Position numbers and translations under genes: made by a program. Shown piece by piece: positions 47,901 through 59,329 of a stretch of 64,000 bases of DNA. Every line of letters begins with the position of its first letter. Within the stretch, counting starts at the first letter, position 1. The notes below the pieces were generated by a model. It searched no databases and was not told the origin of the DNA. It saw nothing but the letters and a program-made list of their open reading frames with translations. Source of the stretch: Capitulum mitella (Eukaryota > Arthropoda > Thecostraca > Pollicipedomorpha > Pollicipedidae); the NCBI GenBank assembly GCA_030062745.1, contig CP099848.1:18773081-18837080 (forward strand), read 5' to 3'.

Positions 47901-50900
47901 GAAGCTATTTTATCTATCCATCACTGCCATCGTTATTCCCAGTATGCATAACATACTTCATGTGGCGAGCGACGCCCCATATTCATTAATTGTTATTTGG
48001 GTCAAAAATTTTGATCGGTTTGAACTCTGTGTACCTCCGTCCGATTATGCTACCTGGTCATTCTTCTCTTTTTAGTTTCTTTAGTAGGAATTTGATCTAC
48101 TGTATTCAGGGATAGCTGTAGAATTAAAATACTTCCTAAGCATATCCTGTTGCAAACAATCTGACAACATAGCCATCCCATTTACGCAAAAATAGTTTAC
48201 GAAATTGAAATTCGGTCTCTTAGCCCAACGATAAGACCCTCGACGGTGCATAAATTCCGACTTGCGTTTAATCTGACCCTCGATCGGCCAGCTGACATTA
48301 GCCCTCCCTAATGTGCCAAATATTTGGCATCGGTCCGTGGTACCAGAACCCGCATGCTGGTTCTCCCTGCATGAATGTTCCGACGCTCTACCAGCTGAGT
48401 TGAGGATGAGATGTGTGTGATTTATGGGTTTAGGTGCCGACTAAAGTCATGATCGCTATCACCTCAGTGTCTATGGCAGGCAGATCATAGAAAATTGCTG
48501 CCAAGTTCGGAATTTCTCCCGAGCCCTATAAATCATGACTTGAACGCCTAACCGGTTTCGCCTCCAATACCCCGGGTTGGGTTATTGTTTATATTGGACT
48601 TTCATTGGCTTCTACATAAGTCTGCGTCGTTTCGTTCTTAAAGAATGGGAAAATCTCCCTTTTAAGTATTCGTGGCGTTCAAAACTCAGTCACCAAAATC
48701 GAATAGAATACTGGGAATGCCAGAAGTTTTGTTGTGGTACGACTTGCCACGTGCAGACTATAGCAGCGAAGAATCGTCATGGGTAGATTTCCAGCCCATG
48801 AATAGTTATTTTCGTCCGAGGGTCCATAGGGTACTTGGTCCACTACGTATCACCAGGGTACTTGGTCCACTACATATCACCAGGGTACTTGGTCCACTAC
48901 GTAAGTCCCACGCCAGCGTACGATGATCTTGTGTAGTTTGGCTACTCAGTGTCCTTTGATCCACAGCACTGGATTTGAATGGTGTCAACTCGACAACGCT
49001 GGTGACAGCGCTTCGCCAACGCTCTCTAAGAAAGGAGGAGGAGGACGGAAAGCAGCTCTGAATGCCAGGTACCACGCGTATTGGCAAAACTTATTTTTAT
49101 TGTTTTTTTTTTATGCTAATTTCCGCCGTTTGTTAGCATACAGATTATGTATTAAATGCCTTGGTCTGTGTGTCGTCCCATTTCCCGTGTGTCTGCTCAA
49201 ATAGTCGCAGTCTGACTGTCTCTTCGCCCCTGATTGAACGTCGTTGACTGTCCCCGACCGACAAACCTTATTGAGCTTACCAAGTCATAAGGTCATTAAA
49301 AAAGACCTCATTAAGACAAACCCCATTCCAAAACCCCGTCTTACGACTCTCGTCCGACCGTCTTACGCATACTTTCTACACAAATGCGTCTTCGCATCTT
49401 TCATCTTTTGCATCTTTTCTGTACGCATTTTAACCATAATAGCGCCGGTGCAAACGGCCCGCAGAAATACGCTCATATCTTACTGATTGATATTTACTTG
49501 ATTTTTCACGTAACAAAGCGGCCTGGTTCCGCGTCCTGCTGTAATATAGAAATAGCAACATAGGGTCCGACTTTGATCGGACATTAAAAGCAACTTCAGG
49601 AACTATATGTAACGTCCGTCATATCCGCGGTCGGAGTGTTGCACGCGAGACCCGGGCCACGGAATTCCTCAGCAGACTGTATTCATTGCAGTGCGGGGTG
49701 CAACTGAAACCAAAGGTGACGTTAGAGGGCCAATGACCACTTGGGGGTCTGACTAACGAGATAGTAATCTGACTAGCGGGAAAGTAGCGACGCTACATAC
49801 GACACGACTCTATCCCTTCGAAAAGGCTTAGCAAGGAGTTTTAACTCCGACAATAATCTTCATTATGCGTTACTTTAAGAGGCTGCATCCTTCCGTATGC
49901 TACTGGTTTAAGATGAATGACTGGTGGAACCTGATGCCTTTCATGTATTTACGTTCAGCAGTTTCATTTGTCGCTCACCGGTTCAGATCACTCTTAAGCA
50001 TTCGGATGGTAAGTTTATCCAATTATTCTGTACAGCGCTGTTGGTGACGGGCATTCTGGCTCCGTTTTCTCTTGTGGAGAAGACAGATCTCCTGAGCGGA
50101 CAGCGCCAGCTCATCTAACAGCATCTGGAAGTAAACGATTGGAGACATCTGGGTGTACCAGGTGATAAGCCCAAATAAACATTGCGTTTTGTGTTTGCAT
50201 TTTTCCTGGTTTCGTCGCTTTCCAAAAAAGCAAAGTTTTGAATCATCGGATGCGTTTTGAAAAGACATGTTTCAGGGAGATGATTGTCACTTGACATGGC
50301 CTACTTCTAAATCCGAGGTGTTTTTCATGCAGGTACTTGGATCCGAATCACCTCACAAAGAGCCTACGGAATCAGCTCGAAGACAGCTCTTCTAAGCTGA
50401 AGACGTCAGATTGGTCTCAGATCCTGGACGTGATATTTGCATCATTCACTACTCAAACGATGTGGTAAGGACAAGTTGTGTGAGCGCACACATTCGTTGA
50501 GTTGCGGTGGCCGTCTGTTTGGGAAGCACTGGTTCATGATGTGTTCAGCCATGAGGATCAACCCTCATCTGCATCTCCGATTATTTTCACAAAACGCATC
50601 GGGGCAAAGGAGTGCATTTCCCGCGATATTTCCCTGCTAACTTCAATCGGGCTCCGGGTCAAATAGCAGCGTCCTCGTGTGACGTTTGGTTATCTACCTC
50701 ACCATTGGTACCCGATTTTTCCTTATGCGTGAAACTTTCATTTTTCAGATGGGTCTTACCAAGAAATCGTTCGGATACCATTTCATTTGATCACATATTA
50801 GTGAGGTAAAAACACATGTACAGGCAGCCATGAAATATATCACATAAGTTGTCCCTGTGTGCTGCGTTTTGTAATGATATACGCATCAGATCAGGCATCG

Positions 50901-53900
50901 GGGACGCATCAGATCAGGCTAGGATATGCTGTTTCTTGTACCAAATCCTTGCTGACTTCAACTTTTGGAATAACGATTCATCTTTTTTATCATTTGTATG
51001 AGCTCGTGTATTCATGTCGGTTCAAGTGGCTGTGCGGACCGTAATTAGCCATAATGGTACAGTCGACATCATAGAAAAATCGACCGGCTGAGGGGTGGGG
51101 AAAACGGCATCCCGTGTGGGCTGTGTTCAACTTTACGATGCTCCTTTTTCCCCTGCCCTGTTTTCTGAAACGGCAGAAGTCATATGCGGTGTCTCAGGAT
51201 CAATGGGAGATGTGCGGCGCAAGCTCGTCATTCCCTGTCGCCTGGCATGACGCCAGTCGAATTGGACGTGACACGTTTGTGTCGTTATCTGTGTGTATTT
51301 TGTCATTGGGCGTTGAACAAACGAGGCAGATGTGTTTGTGTTTGTGTGAAGCTACGTCTTGTGGTGTTTGTTGGCGTCTTTTCGTAGAGAAGACATCATA
51401 TCAAATTTTATTGGTATCATTTGCAGATGTTTCGCATCTGGCTGCCTTCATTGCGGAGGCCACAGTTCTCGGCAGGATTACAGTGGCCCTAATGCTGCCG
51501 CATCCTGTGTTTGCCGTCCTCTTTTGCCTGCCTCTGCCGTGCTCCGCTGTTGTCTTCTGCTGCCACTCTTGCCGTCACCTGCCGTCACCAGCCGTCCTGC
51601 TGGCGTCTTCTGTTACTTCCTCCCGCGGTCATCATCCGCTGTTTTCTGCTGCTTCCTTATTTCTCTTTTGTTCGTGCTGCTGTCTTCCTGTATCGTCTGA
51701 GATTGCTATCTCCTGCTGTTTCATCCTACTGTTGTTTCCTGTTGATATCTCCAGTTGCCGTTTTGCTCTAGTCTCCCGCTGTGTTTGCTGTTATTTCTTA
51801 CTGTTGTCTCCAGTTGCCTCCTCCTCTGAAGTCTGCCACTATCATCTTTTTCTGTCGTTTTCTGTCACAGTCTTTCGCTTTCGTCTCCCAGCATCGTCCG
51901 TTACTGTCGTCTCCCGTCACTGTCTTTTGTTGTCATCTCCCGCTTTTGTCTGGCACTGGAATAGCGTTCGGTTCAGTGGTACCACAATATGCTTGTGTCC
52001 AGTTCTGTAATGCTGCTTCGTAGCGGCGAAACCAGTGCACATTTCTTGTTCATTTATTTAATGCATAAAAATAACCTAATCGCTTCTTGTCAGAGTTTTA
52101 GAAATGAAGGCTACATGATAGTTGTTACTCATTTCTGATCAAAAGTGAGCACTTCTTGTTGTTTCCCCATTCGACCCCCCAACTAACGAATACTCAAGTT
52201 GGCTGGCTAATATGTGCATATTCTTCGCAGCATGGAACCAACATCTGAGCAATATGAAGAGATGGCATCGGCTGTCTTTGATGTGTTTCCGTCCATTCAA
52301 GGGACAATGACGTGGAATGAAGCGCTGGCAAGTAGTTGGCGTAGCATCGCCAGTATTGCTTGATTCGAGTGATGTGGTGCAAACGTCTTTCGTCCCCTAA
52401 AATAACGCAAACTTTTAAAAGCTGGGATCACGTTTTTTGTGTTTGTTGGAACTGTGCCGGTTCTAAATAACTACTTTTCCAGTCGTTTCAACAGTAGATT
52501 AGAATGTGGTTTAGCATTCATTTTTTGTCTCAGAATATATATGATACATACTAGGGATATATACAGCCTTGACATGCATAGCAGAATTCACCTGAAAATT
52601 TCGATTTAGGTCACGTGCGCGTCATGCGATAAATTTATTTATGTTCTCGTGCTGCAGTGATTTTCATAACCACCTCGCCTGACGGCTCGGTGGTTATGAA
52701 GATTTTTACAGTACTCGATTCTACATATAATAATGATAAGCTAATTCGTGCTTATCACGGGCTTCTGACCTAAGTTGTCAGTTGCGAAGACTGCTGTTCA
52801 TCCAGCGTTAGGAATGTTATTATGTTAGGATGATCTCAGGTATCTTAACCTCGTGCCAGGAAAAGCGCGCTGTGTATGGATCGTTCAAGCAATAATTCGG
52901 TCTGATTATGGGCTGTGCCGTACCTTGAGAAAGTCTAGCTTGAATTTCGATGCAATTTTCCACTTGAGTAGCCCGCCCCACTTTGACGCTTTTTGTAAAC
53001 CATTGCCCGCACGTTCATGCAGCTTCCAGCAAAAGAATCACAATTTTCTTAACCCTATTCCCGGCAGGGGGGGCGGAATCCGCCCCCCTCGGGTTTTTTG
53101 CTTGCCAATTCCAGGCTTTTTAACGCAGCTTCACGAAACTTGGTCACTTTTCCTAGCTATTCCTTCTACGCGCCGTGACAAAATTTCGAAATTCCATTTT
53201 GCTCAGGGGCGGAGCCAGGCAACGTTTCTGGGAGGCACCTCAGGTCATTTTTGGCCATGTTGAGGGTAAAAGGAAAATGTCTGCCAAAAACAGAGTTTTT
53301 AAGATAGAACTTAAAACTTTATATGAATGTATAGCTAAATAGTTGGGCAATGTGCAGATGTAATTTTGTTTATTTGAGGTCACTTTACAAGGTCAGGTCA
53401 AGGTCAAAAGTCAAAATTTGTTTTTTTGCAATAATTTCGGCGCCGTTTTTTCAAATGCCAAACCCGGAATAAATGTGACGTAAAAAGGTGCCCTCTACTT
53501 GTGTACCAAGTTTCAGCTTGATATCAGGTCGGGTCACGGAGCTATGACCTAAAATGTCCGTGCGCGTACCCGATATCGCAAAAGCCAAAAAATGAATTTT
53601 TTGGAATAGAGTGAATTCAATCGATTAAAAACGTTTACAGATAATATTGAATGCACACGACATCATTCCAGGTGACCCCAAGGTCACTGGAGGTCATTTA
53701 AGGTCAAAGGTCACAAGTTGATCTGAAGAACGTGGGACCATGACAGTTCCCCCTTTTTTATGTCCCTGGCACCGCCTATGCTAACATTATACAAACATTG
53801 TAATGCGATTTGTACTTCTTTAGCATAACATGACTAGCAGAAGCTAAAAAGGTGTTTTGGCCTCTTTTGTTCATTCCGTTATTAGAAAACTAATCCCCCC

Positions 53901-54523
53901 TATTTTTAAAACCCTGTGAACGCCCATGAATTTTCTCAAAATTTCAAATTTACATACCCATGGTAAAAGCCCTATCCATAATCTCTCGATTCATGTCAGT
54001 TTCATCGAAATCGGTCCATAAACAACGGAGTTATAAGAAGTCAAAAAGTACCCCCCATTTTGACATTTTTGCCCCCCTGTATCCGCAAATTTCAACATTT
54101 TGAAAATTTGTTTTTATAAAAATGTAGTTCACGTCACGGCAAATCGATTGCCGTTTGTTGCGATGAAATCGGATAAGTAGTTCTCGAGATCTCAGGGGGG
54201 GGGGCCGAATCCGCCCCCCCTGCCGGGAATCGGCCATACCGTCTAGCCCTCCGGGAATAGAGTTAAAGTTGTGTTAAGATATGTTTAATAAATTCTATAC
54301 ATAGATAAAAGCCCATTTTTTTAGTCCACAACGTCATTGATGTTAAAGGGATTATTTCACATTTGCATGTCCAACCTCAGAAATATAATTAACATTGGGA
54401 TATTTTTTTTTTCTAAAATGAAATGAATTAATTTATAATTTATCTATTTTTTAATTTCTCTTTTCTAGAAATGAAACGTTAAAACTATGCGCATAATATA
54501 TATTTACAAAACGGCAATATGTG

Positions 54524-54576
<53 letters not shown>

Positions 54577-55549
54577 TTCTTTGTCTATATGTATATAAAG
54601 TGTTATACAGCATTCACAAGAATACAAGATTTACAAAATTTACAGGATCAAAAAGTGTACGTACCCGTACACTACATTGGTGTCACGATGACGACTTCAT
54701 TTAGGCGACTTACGATGCATTTACGCGATGAGGCACCCGCCTAACACATGTTAGACCACGACGGACGATTTACTTGACAAAATCGAATACAACTAATCGT
54801 TTATTACAAAAGCAAAGCAGTGGCGAACCTTCTGATGAAGAATAACCTTTCTGACGAGACCAATAACGTAAAAAAGCACCAATGTAGTGTACCAGTTTAC
54901 TTGTCCACACGAAGACTGTGGGCTTCTGTCTGACTGTCTGACTGCCTCGTACATTACATTGGTGCCACGATGACGACTTTATCTAGGCGACTGACGATGC
55001 ATTTACGAGATGGTGCACCCGCCCAACACATGTTAGGCCATGACGAACGACTTACTCGACAAGTTTTGACGGGCAGCACGACTGGACTTAAAAATGTCAT
55101 GATCACAAGCGCCTCCTAATCACCGAGGCGCTGATCATATATTTTTAAGGCCCGACTTAAACAGACAAATAAATACTGTATAACAGGGTCGCTTTTGGGG
55201 GGTCTGACTAAATTAAGATATTTCATAAACTAGTAACCTTTTAATGTATGGTAATCAACTGTAAACTCCATTTCGAAAGTGCATCCTGTAATAACGATCG
55301 TTCTGTGCATGTGTATTAAAAAGAAACACTGTACTGTAATGTGAAGCAGATTATGCTGAAGATTGAAAATGACATTTCTGAAACGTTAATATATGAATAA
55401 TCATGTAGTACTTATTTCACGAATAAGCTGCGACTTAAAGAGGCATGTCCGACTTATGGAAAGTTACACCAGAAGTACCATAAAAACAGAACATACCTTC
55501 CTTTTCAACAAAACCTTAAAGAAAGCCTCTCCCAACTTACACCAATGTG

Positions 55550-55621
<72 letters not shown>

Positions 55622-57527
55622 CATACAAACATTATAAACATTTAGATATATATAAAATGGAAACATTAAATTAAAACTAACCATGTTTATTTAAAACATA
55701 AAACGAATAAAAACAAAAATTGAAATAATCGTCCAAGCACGCATTTCAGTAATAAATTGACCGATTTCGGTAATTCGACGTAATGCGTTTAAGTTCCAGT
55801 GAACATCACGCAGTGGGGCGCCGGTGCACGCATTTTGGTAAGAGTGCAAGCAATGGTTCATTCGTTTCCAGTGTCAGTGCGACATATTAATAATGGATGA
55901 ACGACTTATTCGTAAGCTTCGGCTTATCGCTTATTCTGAATAATTTAGATAATAATAATCACGAATTTCGGCATTGCACACAACGCGGCACACAATGCCG
56001 CATTCTGCATGAAAAATACCTCTGCCCTTTGTCCCATGTCCAACGACTTCCTTTCTTTTACCTCGCAATGTATGGATTTCGCATATTTTGCTTTGGCATT
56101 TCAGCGGCTGGCCAAACGAAAGCTGCGTGATAAATTCAAAAACCGGCGCCGGGCAAAACGCCTCCGCGAAGACTCCGAGGAGCGGTCTCTACCGCCCGCT
56201 GCTTCAGATTGTAAGCGTCCACGCGTTGTTGGACTCCCCATGTACGTTCCACCGGTATCGAAGCTGAACGAGATCGACATGCAGAGAAAAATCAACGAGC
56301 TGAAAAACCCTGACCACACCGACGAAGATATAGTGAGCCTGATGAATGAAACGTTCCCAGACCGAAGGCAGAAAGTCCTAAGGCCTGAGAGGGATAAAGA
56401 TGCCTTTGCAGTAATGGAAAGGGACTACCCCAGACTGTTCTCAAACCAAGAGGTTAGCTGGCGATAGACTTCGTTTTAATTTGTTCGTTAACTCATTGCA
56501 TATCCAGTTACTGAAAAGGGAACATGTCACGCAATGCATTTATCTGTTGTTATTTCATTTGTTCACATTTCATGTATCTTTATATGTTGAACTTTGACAG
56601 TCACGGTACAGTATAGTTGCATATTTTTGTGTCTATTAATGTAAACTCGTGTGATTCACCAACGCCAACACGCTGCCGGCGAGTTGGAATTCCATATACA
56701 GGTCATGACGATTTCTCACTTGTTGCAGTTCCAACGTGAGACCACCAGGTTGGCAGGGGAGAACAAGGACCAGTTGTTTCAAAACTTCCAGGATGCCATC
56801 GAAAAGAAAATGTCAGAGTTTCAGGAGCTGCTGAAAAGCCCACCAGGTAACGTTTCCGGCAGCCAAGCACAGCGGTTAGGGATCAAAACATGTAATGCTG
56901 CTGTGTAACGTCATACATGTTTTGTCAGTGCTGGCTGTAGTGGTATCGTCGCGTTTTGCAAATATTTAGGTTGTCTTATGTGTATCTGGCGTTCATTTGT
57001 ACGACTTTTACAGCAACAAGGACTACGTTCGTCAGAGCCCTTTTCTGTTGGGTATAATGTTCACAAGTGGTAATAAAACAAGTGATTATGTGTGTGTGGG
57101 TGAGCGCGTGGGTGTGCGTATGCGTATGCGTGAACGTTTGCGTTTGCGTGTGCGTTTGGGCGTTTGGGCGCTTGCACGCGTTGGCCTGTGGATGTGCCTC
57201 TGATTATCTCCACCGTGAAAAGCCATTCTTTTGTTAATTTATGCGTTCGTTCTTCCAAAATACACCTTGCGCCAAGTCTCGCACGTGTTGGGCTGCAGCA
57301 AAGGAGACCTGTTTCAGAATGTCGCGGCCGAGCGGGGACCATTGCCAGGTATCTACGGCCTGACAGTGGCCCAGAGCCACCGGACGCTTTATCAGGCCTC
57401 CGGCGAAACAGTACAGTTTAGTGCTAAGACACGAAACGTGCTATACTATCTCCAGCAGTACGTGTTGGGCACAGATGATGGGTCCAAGCCACCGAACAAG
57501 GTCTTGTCAGTTATTTCCAAACTGTGA
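44772..57527 (+). CDS. PB1-domain protein of the SAMD3-like uncharacterised family, seven exons
   Basis: Joined exons 44772-44983, 46941-47075, 50333-50464, 52231-52327, 56105-56452, 56729-56846 and about 57277-57527 give one open frame of about 421-430 residues; every junction keeps phase. Residues 1-70 resemble a PB1 fold: basic first strand, FQLEYRDMDKSG, then an acidic DSDDIEDG turn. Later segments (YEEMASAVFDVFP; a basic RKLRDKFKNRRR run; LMNETFPDRR; ERDYPRLF) follow the order I know from fish and invertebrate proteins annotated as SAM domain-containing 3-like. Their function is not established, and no SAM domain is visible here. The basic run could be a nuclear localisation signal. AATAAA 17 bp after the stop supports the end. 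The family name is by recollection of motif order; the exon structure is directly seen. Confidence 0.75.
46941..47075 (+). CDS. Exon 2: Ala-Thr-Pro linker
   Basis: The acceptor GCCTCAG and donor GGCGG|GTAAGG are good, and the phase matches exons 1 and 3. The product includes EEVPIVVAAQ, then an ATPATPATPTT run made by a GCCACGCCG 9-bp repeat, then ERAQRLDTILLVDTEGG. Probably a flexible linker after the PB1 domain. Confidence 0.75.
46995..47240. repeat. TA/TACA-rich microsatellite in intron 2
   Basis: From about 47166 to 47240, loose ATATATGTACATATATG tracts. The rest of intron 2 up to the SINE shows nothing else notable apart from an A run at 47405-47420. Confidence 0.7.
48330..48406 (-). 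mobile_element. tRNA-derived SINE head, minus strand, in intron 2
   Basis: On the minus strand CTCAGCTGGTAGAGCGTCGG is a clear tRNA D-arm and A-box, and GCGGGTTCTGGTACC a B-box-like element 40 bp on. The upstream ends do not form a complete acceptor stem. Probably a SINE or tRNA fossil. Confidence 0.6.
48828..48902 (+). repeat. 27-bp tandem repeat, three copies
   Basis: The unit AGGGTACTTGGTCCACTACG plus TATCACC is repeated almost exactly. The period is divisible by three and an open frame runs through (RVLGPLRIT repeated), but no splice support links it to the gene. Confidence 0.9.
50333..50464 (+). CDS. Exon 3
   Basis: Acceptor TTTTTCATGCAG and donor TGTG|GTAAGG. Phase 2 in and phase 2 out. 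Codes YLDPNHLTKSLRNQLEDSS and ...SDWSQILDVIFASFTTQTM, probably helical. It is too short and offset to stand out as an open frame alone, but it fits exactly between exons 2 and 4. Confidence 0.75.
51470..51960 (+). repeat. Pyrimidine-rich minisatellite in intron 3
   Basis: Degenerate CTGTCGTCTCC / CTGCCGTCACC units make a long C+T-rich strand. This explains the 298-codon Cys/Ser/Leu-rich open frame across it, which I do not accept as a gene. Confidence 0.7.
52231..52327 (+). CDS. Exon 4, with a GC donor
   Basis: Acceptor TTCTTCGCAG. Codes MEPTSEQYEEMASAVFDVFP and ends TMTWNEAL. All nearby GT donors are in the wrong phase for exon 5, whereas CTG|GCAAGT at 52328 is a textbook GC-AG donor and gives the correct phase 0. 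The YxxMAxAVxxxFP and TWNEAL pattern matches the family region just before its basic segment. Confidence 0.7.
53049..54266 (+). mobile_element. Family M element: TTAA-flanked MITE (piggyBac-like), 1.2 kb
   Basis: Starts TTAA CCCTATTCCCGG and ends with the inverse CCGGGAATAGAG TTAA, so it has 12-bp terminal repeats with one mismatch and a TTAA target. TTAA targets with CCC-starting ends are typical of piggyBac-class elements. Both ends continue into G-run and GGAATCCGCCCC boxes. No transposase is present. It sits in intron 4 of the PB1 gene and carries another element inside. Confidence 0.78.
53213..53780. mobile_element. Element nested in family M, rich in AGGTCA half-sites
   Basis: Ends CAGGGGCGGAGCCAGG and, inverted, CATAGGCGGTGCCAGG. 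The interior contains AAGGTCAGGTCAAGGTCA near 53390 and TTTAAGGTCAAAGGTCA near 53698, the latter a perfect DR1 nuclear-receptor-type site. The same nesting occurs in the partial copy at 63647. No clear target duplication was found. Confidence 0.65.
54527..54575. repeat. (TA)n microsatellite, intron 4
   Basis: About 49 bp of pure TA. Confidence 0.95.
55552..55619. repeat. (TA)n microsatellite, intron 4
   Basis: About 68 bp of pure TA, the longest in the window. The surrounding 54300-56000 is AT-rich; a GTACACTACATTGGTG segment is repeated near 54669, 54888 and 54949. Confidence 0.95.
56105..56452 (+). CDS. Exon 5: basic segment and conserved core
   Basis: The longest exon, 116 codons. Acceptor TTGGCATTTCAG, donor CAAGAG|GTTAGC. 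It begins RLAKRKLRDKFKNRRRAKRL, then a second basic patch CKRPR, MYVPPVSKLNEIDMQRK, DEDIVSLMNETFPDRR and ERDYPRLFSNQE. The paired basic clusters could be a bipartite nuclear localisation signal (inference). The LM..TF.DRR and YP.LF elements are the most diagnostic of the family. Confidence 0.8.
56729..56846 (+). CDS. Exon 6: coiled-coil-like helix
   Basis: Acceptor ACTTGTTGCAG, donor CCACCAG|GTAACG. Codes FQRETTRLAGENKDQLFQNF and ...DAIEKKMSEFQELLKSPP, a charged amphipathic helix. Phase 0 in, phase 1 out. Confidence 0.78.
57085..57175 (+). repeat. GTGTGCGTATGCG variable repeat, intron 6
   Basis: Degenerate hexamers (GCGTTT, GCGTAT, GGCGTT) over 90 bp. They keep an open frame but lie between exons 6 and 7. 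Confidence 0.8.
57277..57527 (+). CDS. Exon 7: C-terminal exon
   Basis: Two in-phase acceptors are possible: CCAAG at 57276 or CAAAG at 57303. The stronger-looking CTGCAG at 57297 has the wrong phase. The frame continues DLFQNVAAERGPLPGIYGLT, ...TLYQASGETVQFSAKTRNVLY and ends KVLSVISKL, TGA 57525-57527. The end fits the family's C-terminal strand-helix pattern. The exact start is uncertain. Confidence 0.7.
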
Positions 57528-57543
57528 AGCATAACAGGTTGGA

Positions 57544-57549
57544 AATAAA
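57544..57549 (+). promoter_or_regulatory. Polyadenylation signal of the PB1 gene
   Basis: AATAAA 17 bp downstream of the TGA at 57525-57527. A cleavage site within the next 30 bp would leave a very short 3' UTR. Confidence 0.65.
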
Positions 57550-58439
57550 TGACAAAACCTGGTTCGGTGGCCGTATGTCCATACATACCCGGAATGCTGT
57601 GAGTTCCGGATATTTGACTTTTACCGTGCGGTGTGCAGATGCATAGCGTTTTTAGTTCGTGTTGTAATGTTTTTCCAAGGAAGTCTTTTCCTTTTGTGCA
57701 TGAAACCGGCATACTTGTAGCTTCTCATGTTTTGGCTTAATGCAGATGAGCGTTGGACTGCTGTACAGAGCAGGGATACATATTTGAAGAAAATCACTAA
57801 GTCCTGTGTGTGCGTGATATGTATGATGCGGACTATAATATACGATTCGTTGCATTGATCGACGTATTTACTGTGGATTTAGCGGCTGCAATTGGTGCCC
57901 AATTTACCTTGCAGGTGGAGGTTATTATGGTGTAGGCCAGCCCTCCACGCAGGTAGTTGAGTACTTATTCGGTACTACGAAAAGCATCTGGTGGTGTAAA
58001 CCAACCTCCTGCGAGGGTATCTAGGTACTTTTCCGGTACTACGAAAAGTCCCATCTCCATTTAGTACGTTGTGGGGCGTGGTTTCCTGCAGACACCTTTA
58101 TTGGTACTTCTGCATTAGCACCCAATTTACTTTCGTGTAGAACCTGGGGTGCACTATTAGTACTCTCGCCGCTAACCCTCTGGGTGTTTTTGAAGGTTTC
58201 GCAAAGTGCCTAAGAGAGGGCAGATCGCCAATAAGTACATAAAAGGAACTTTGAGTAGTATCTTGTGTGATGTGGTTTCCTGCAGCTGGTCTAGTACCCA
58301 CTGCGTGCTGAACTTTTCTCTGTGTGTAGAGCTCATATGAATCTAAGTGGTTTATCCGCCGAAACTGATCTGAAAGCCAAAGGTTAAGTTGCAAGCAAAT
58401 GTTAAAAAAATTGCGTACCTTCTTACAAGCAAGTGGTTT

Positions 58440-59260
58440 TCATCGCTCTTTTTGACCTTGATGTTTGACCTTGAAGTCAGTTTCGGCAGATGACCCACCT
58501 AGATTTGTATGTGTTTTGTCCATTAGTGCTCGCGACTTCGTGGTGGGTGTCACCGCCTGCTCGTAAAAAAGTGCGCAAATTTTCATAATTCACTTTACAC
58601 CTAACCTTTGACAATAATGTCAATTTCAGCGGATGGCTCACCTAGATTCGCATGTGGTAACTGCGGCCCATCACTTCGAGGTCGCTGACGCCAGCTACTC
58701 GTAAAAAGTACGGCACTTTTCAACGCTCGTATTGACCTTGGCGTTTGACCTAGAGGTAAATTTTGGCGAATGGTTGGCCGAGGTTTTTATGTGCCCTGTC
58801 TACTGGTGTCTATTCCTTTGTGGTAGCTGGAGCCAGTTATGCATAAAAAGGCACGTAAGTTTTCAATGCCCCTTTTGATTTTGACTTGGACCTTGAGGTC
58901 AGTTTTGGCATGAGGCCCGCCTAGATTTTGGTGTGTTTGACTTATCGGTGCCCAGCACTTAGTGGTAGGTAGTGCCACCCATGTGAAAAAAGGTACGCAA
59001 ATTGTTAACGCCTTTTTCGACCTTGACCTTCGACCTTGAGATTGATTTCATCCTAGGCCTTATCTAGCTATTTGTGTGCTCTATCTACTGGCGTCAATTA
59101 ATTCGTGATAGGAGGCGTCAGTTATTCGTAAAAAGTACGTAAATGTTCAGCACTTGCTTTGACCTTGACGTTTGACCTTGAGGTCAGTTTCCGCGGACGG
59201 CCCACCTAAATTTTTATGTCCTCTATTTATTGGTGTCCATCACATGTAGTGACAGATGGT
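58440..59260 (+). repeat. 142-bp satellite, six units, with AGGTCA motifs
   Basis: The anchor CCCACCTAGATTT or variants falls at 58500, 58643, 58780, 58922, 59064 and 59207, that is every 137-143 bp. Each unit has TTGACCTTGACGTTTGACCTTGAGGTCA-class sequence (AGGTCA half-sites on the minus strand), then a TCGTAAAAAGGTACG box. Confidence 0.88.
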
Positions 59261-59265
59261 CAGAC

Positions 59266-59291
59266 AGATAGACAGACAGACAGACAGACAA
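59266..59291 (+). repeat. (CAGA)n microsatellite
   Basis: GACAGATAGACAGACAGACA at the edge of the last complete satellite unit before the insertion. Confidence 0.9.
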
Positions 59292-59329
59292 CTACTCATA
59301 AAAAGGTCCTGGGTACCTCTCTTATCGTC

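Noticed and set aside
48828..48902. CRISPR-like or coding repeat array
   Set aside because: The 27-bp units are contiguous, with no spacers, in eukaryotic intronic DNA.
49959..50008. Extra exon of the PB1 gene (TTCAG acceptor, GATG|GTAAGT donor)
   Set aside because: The donor is excellent, but including it shifts exon 3 into a frame with a stop. It may be a minor or unrelated exon.
51114..52010. 298-codon Cys/Leu/Ser-rich frame
   Set aside because: It runs through a pyrimidine-rich minisatellite inside intron 3 of the PB1 gene; there are no domains or splice sites.
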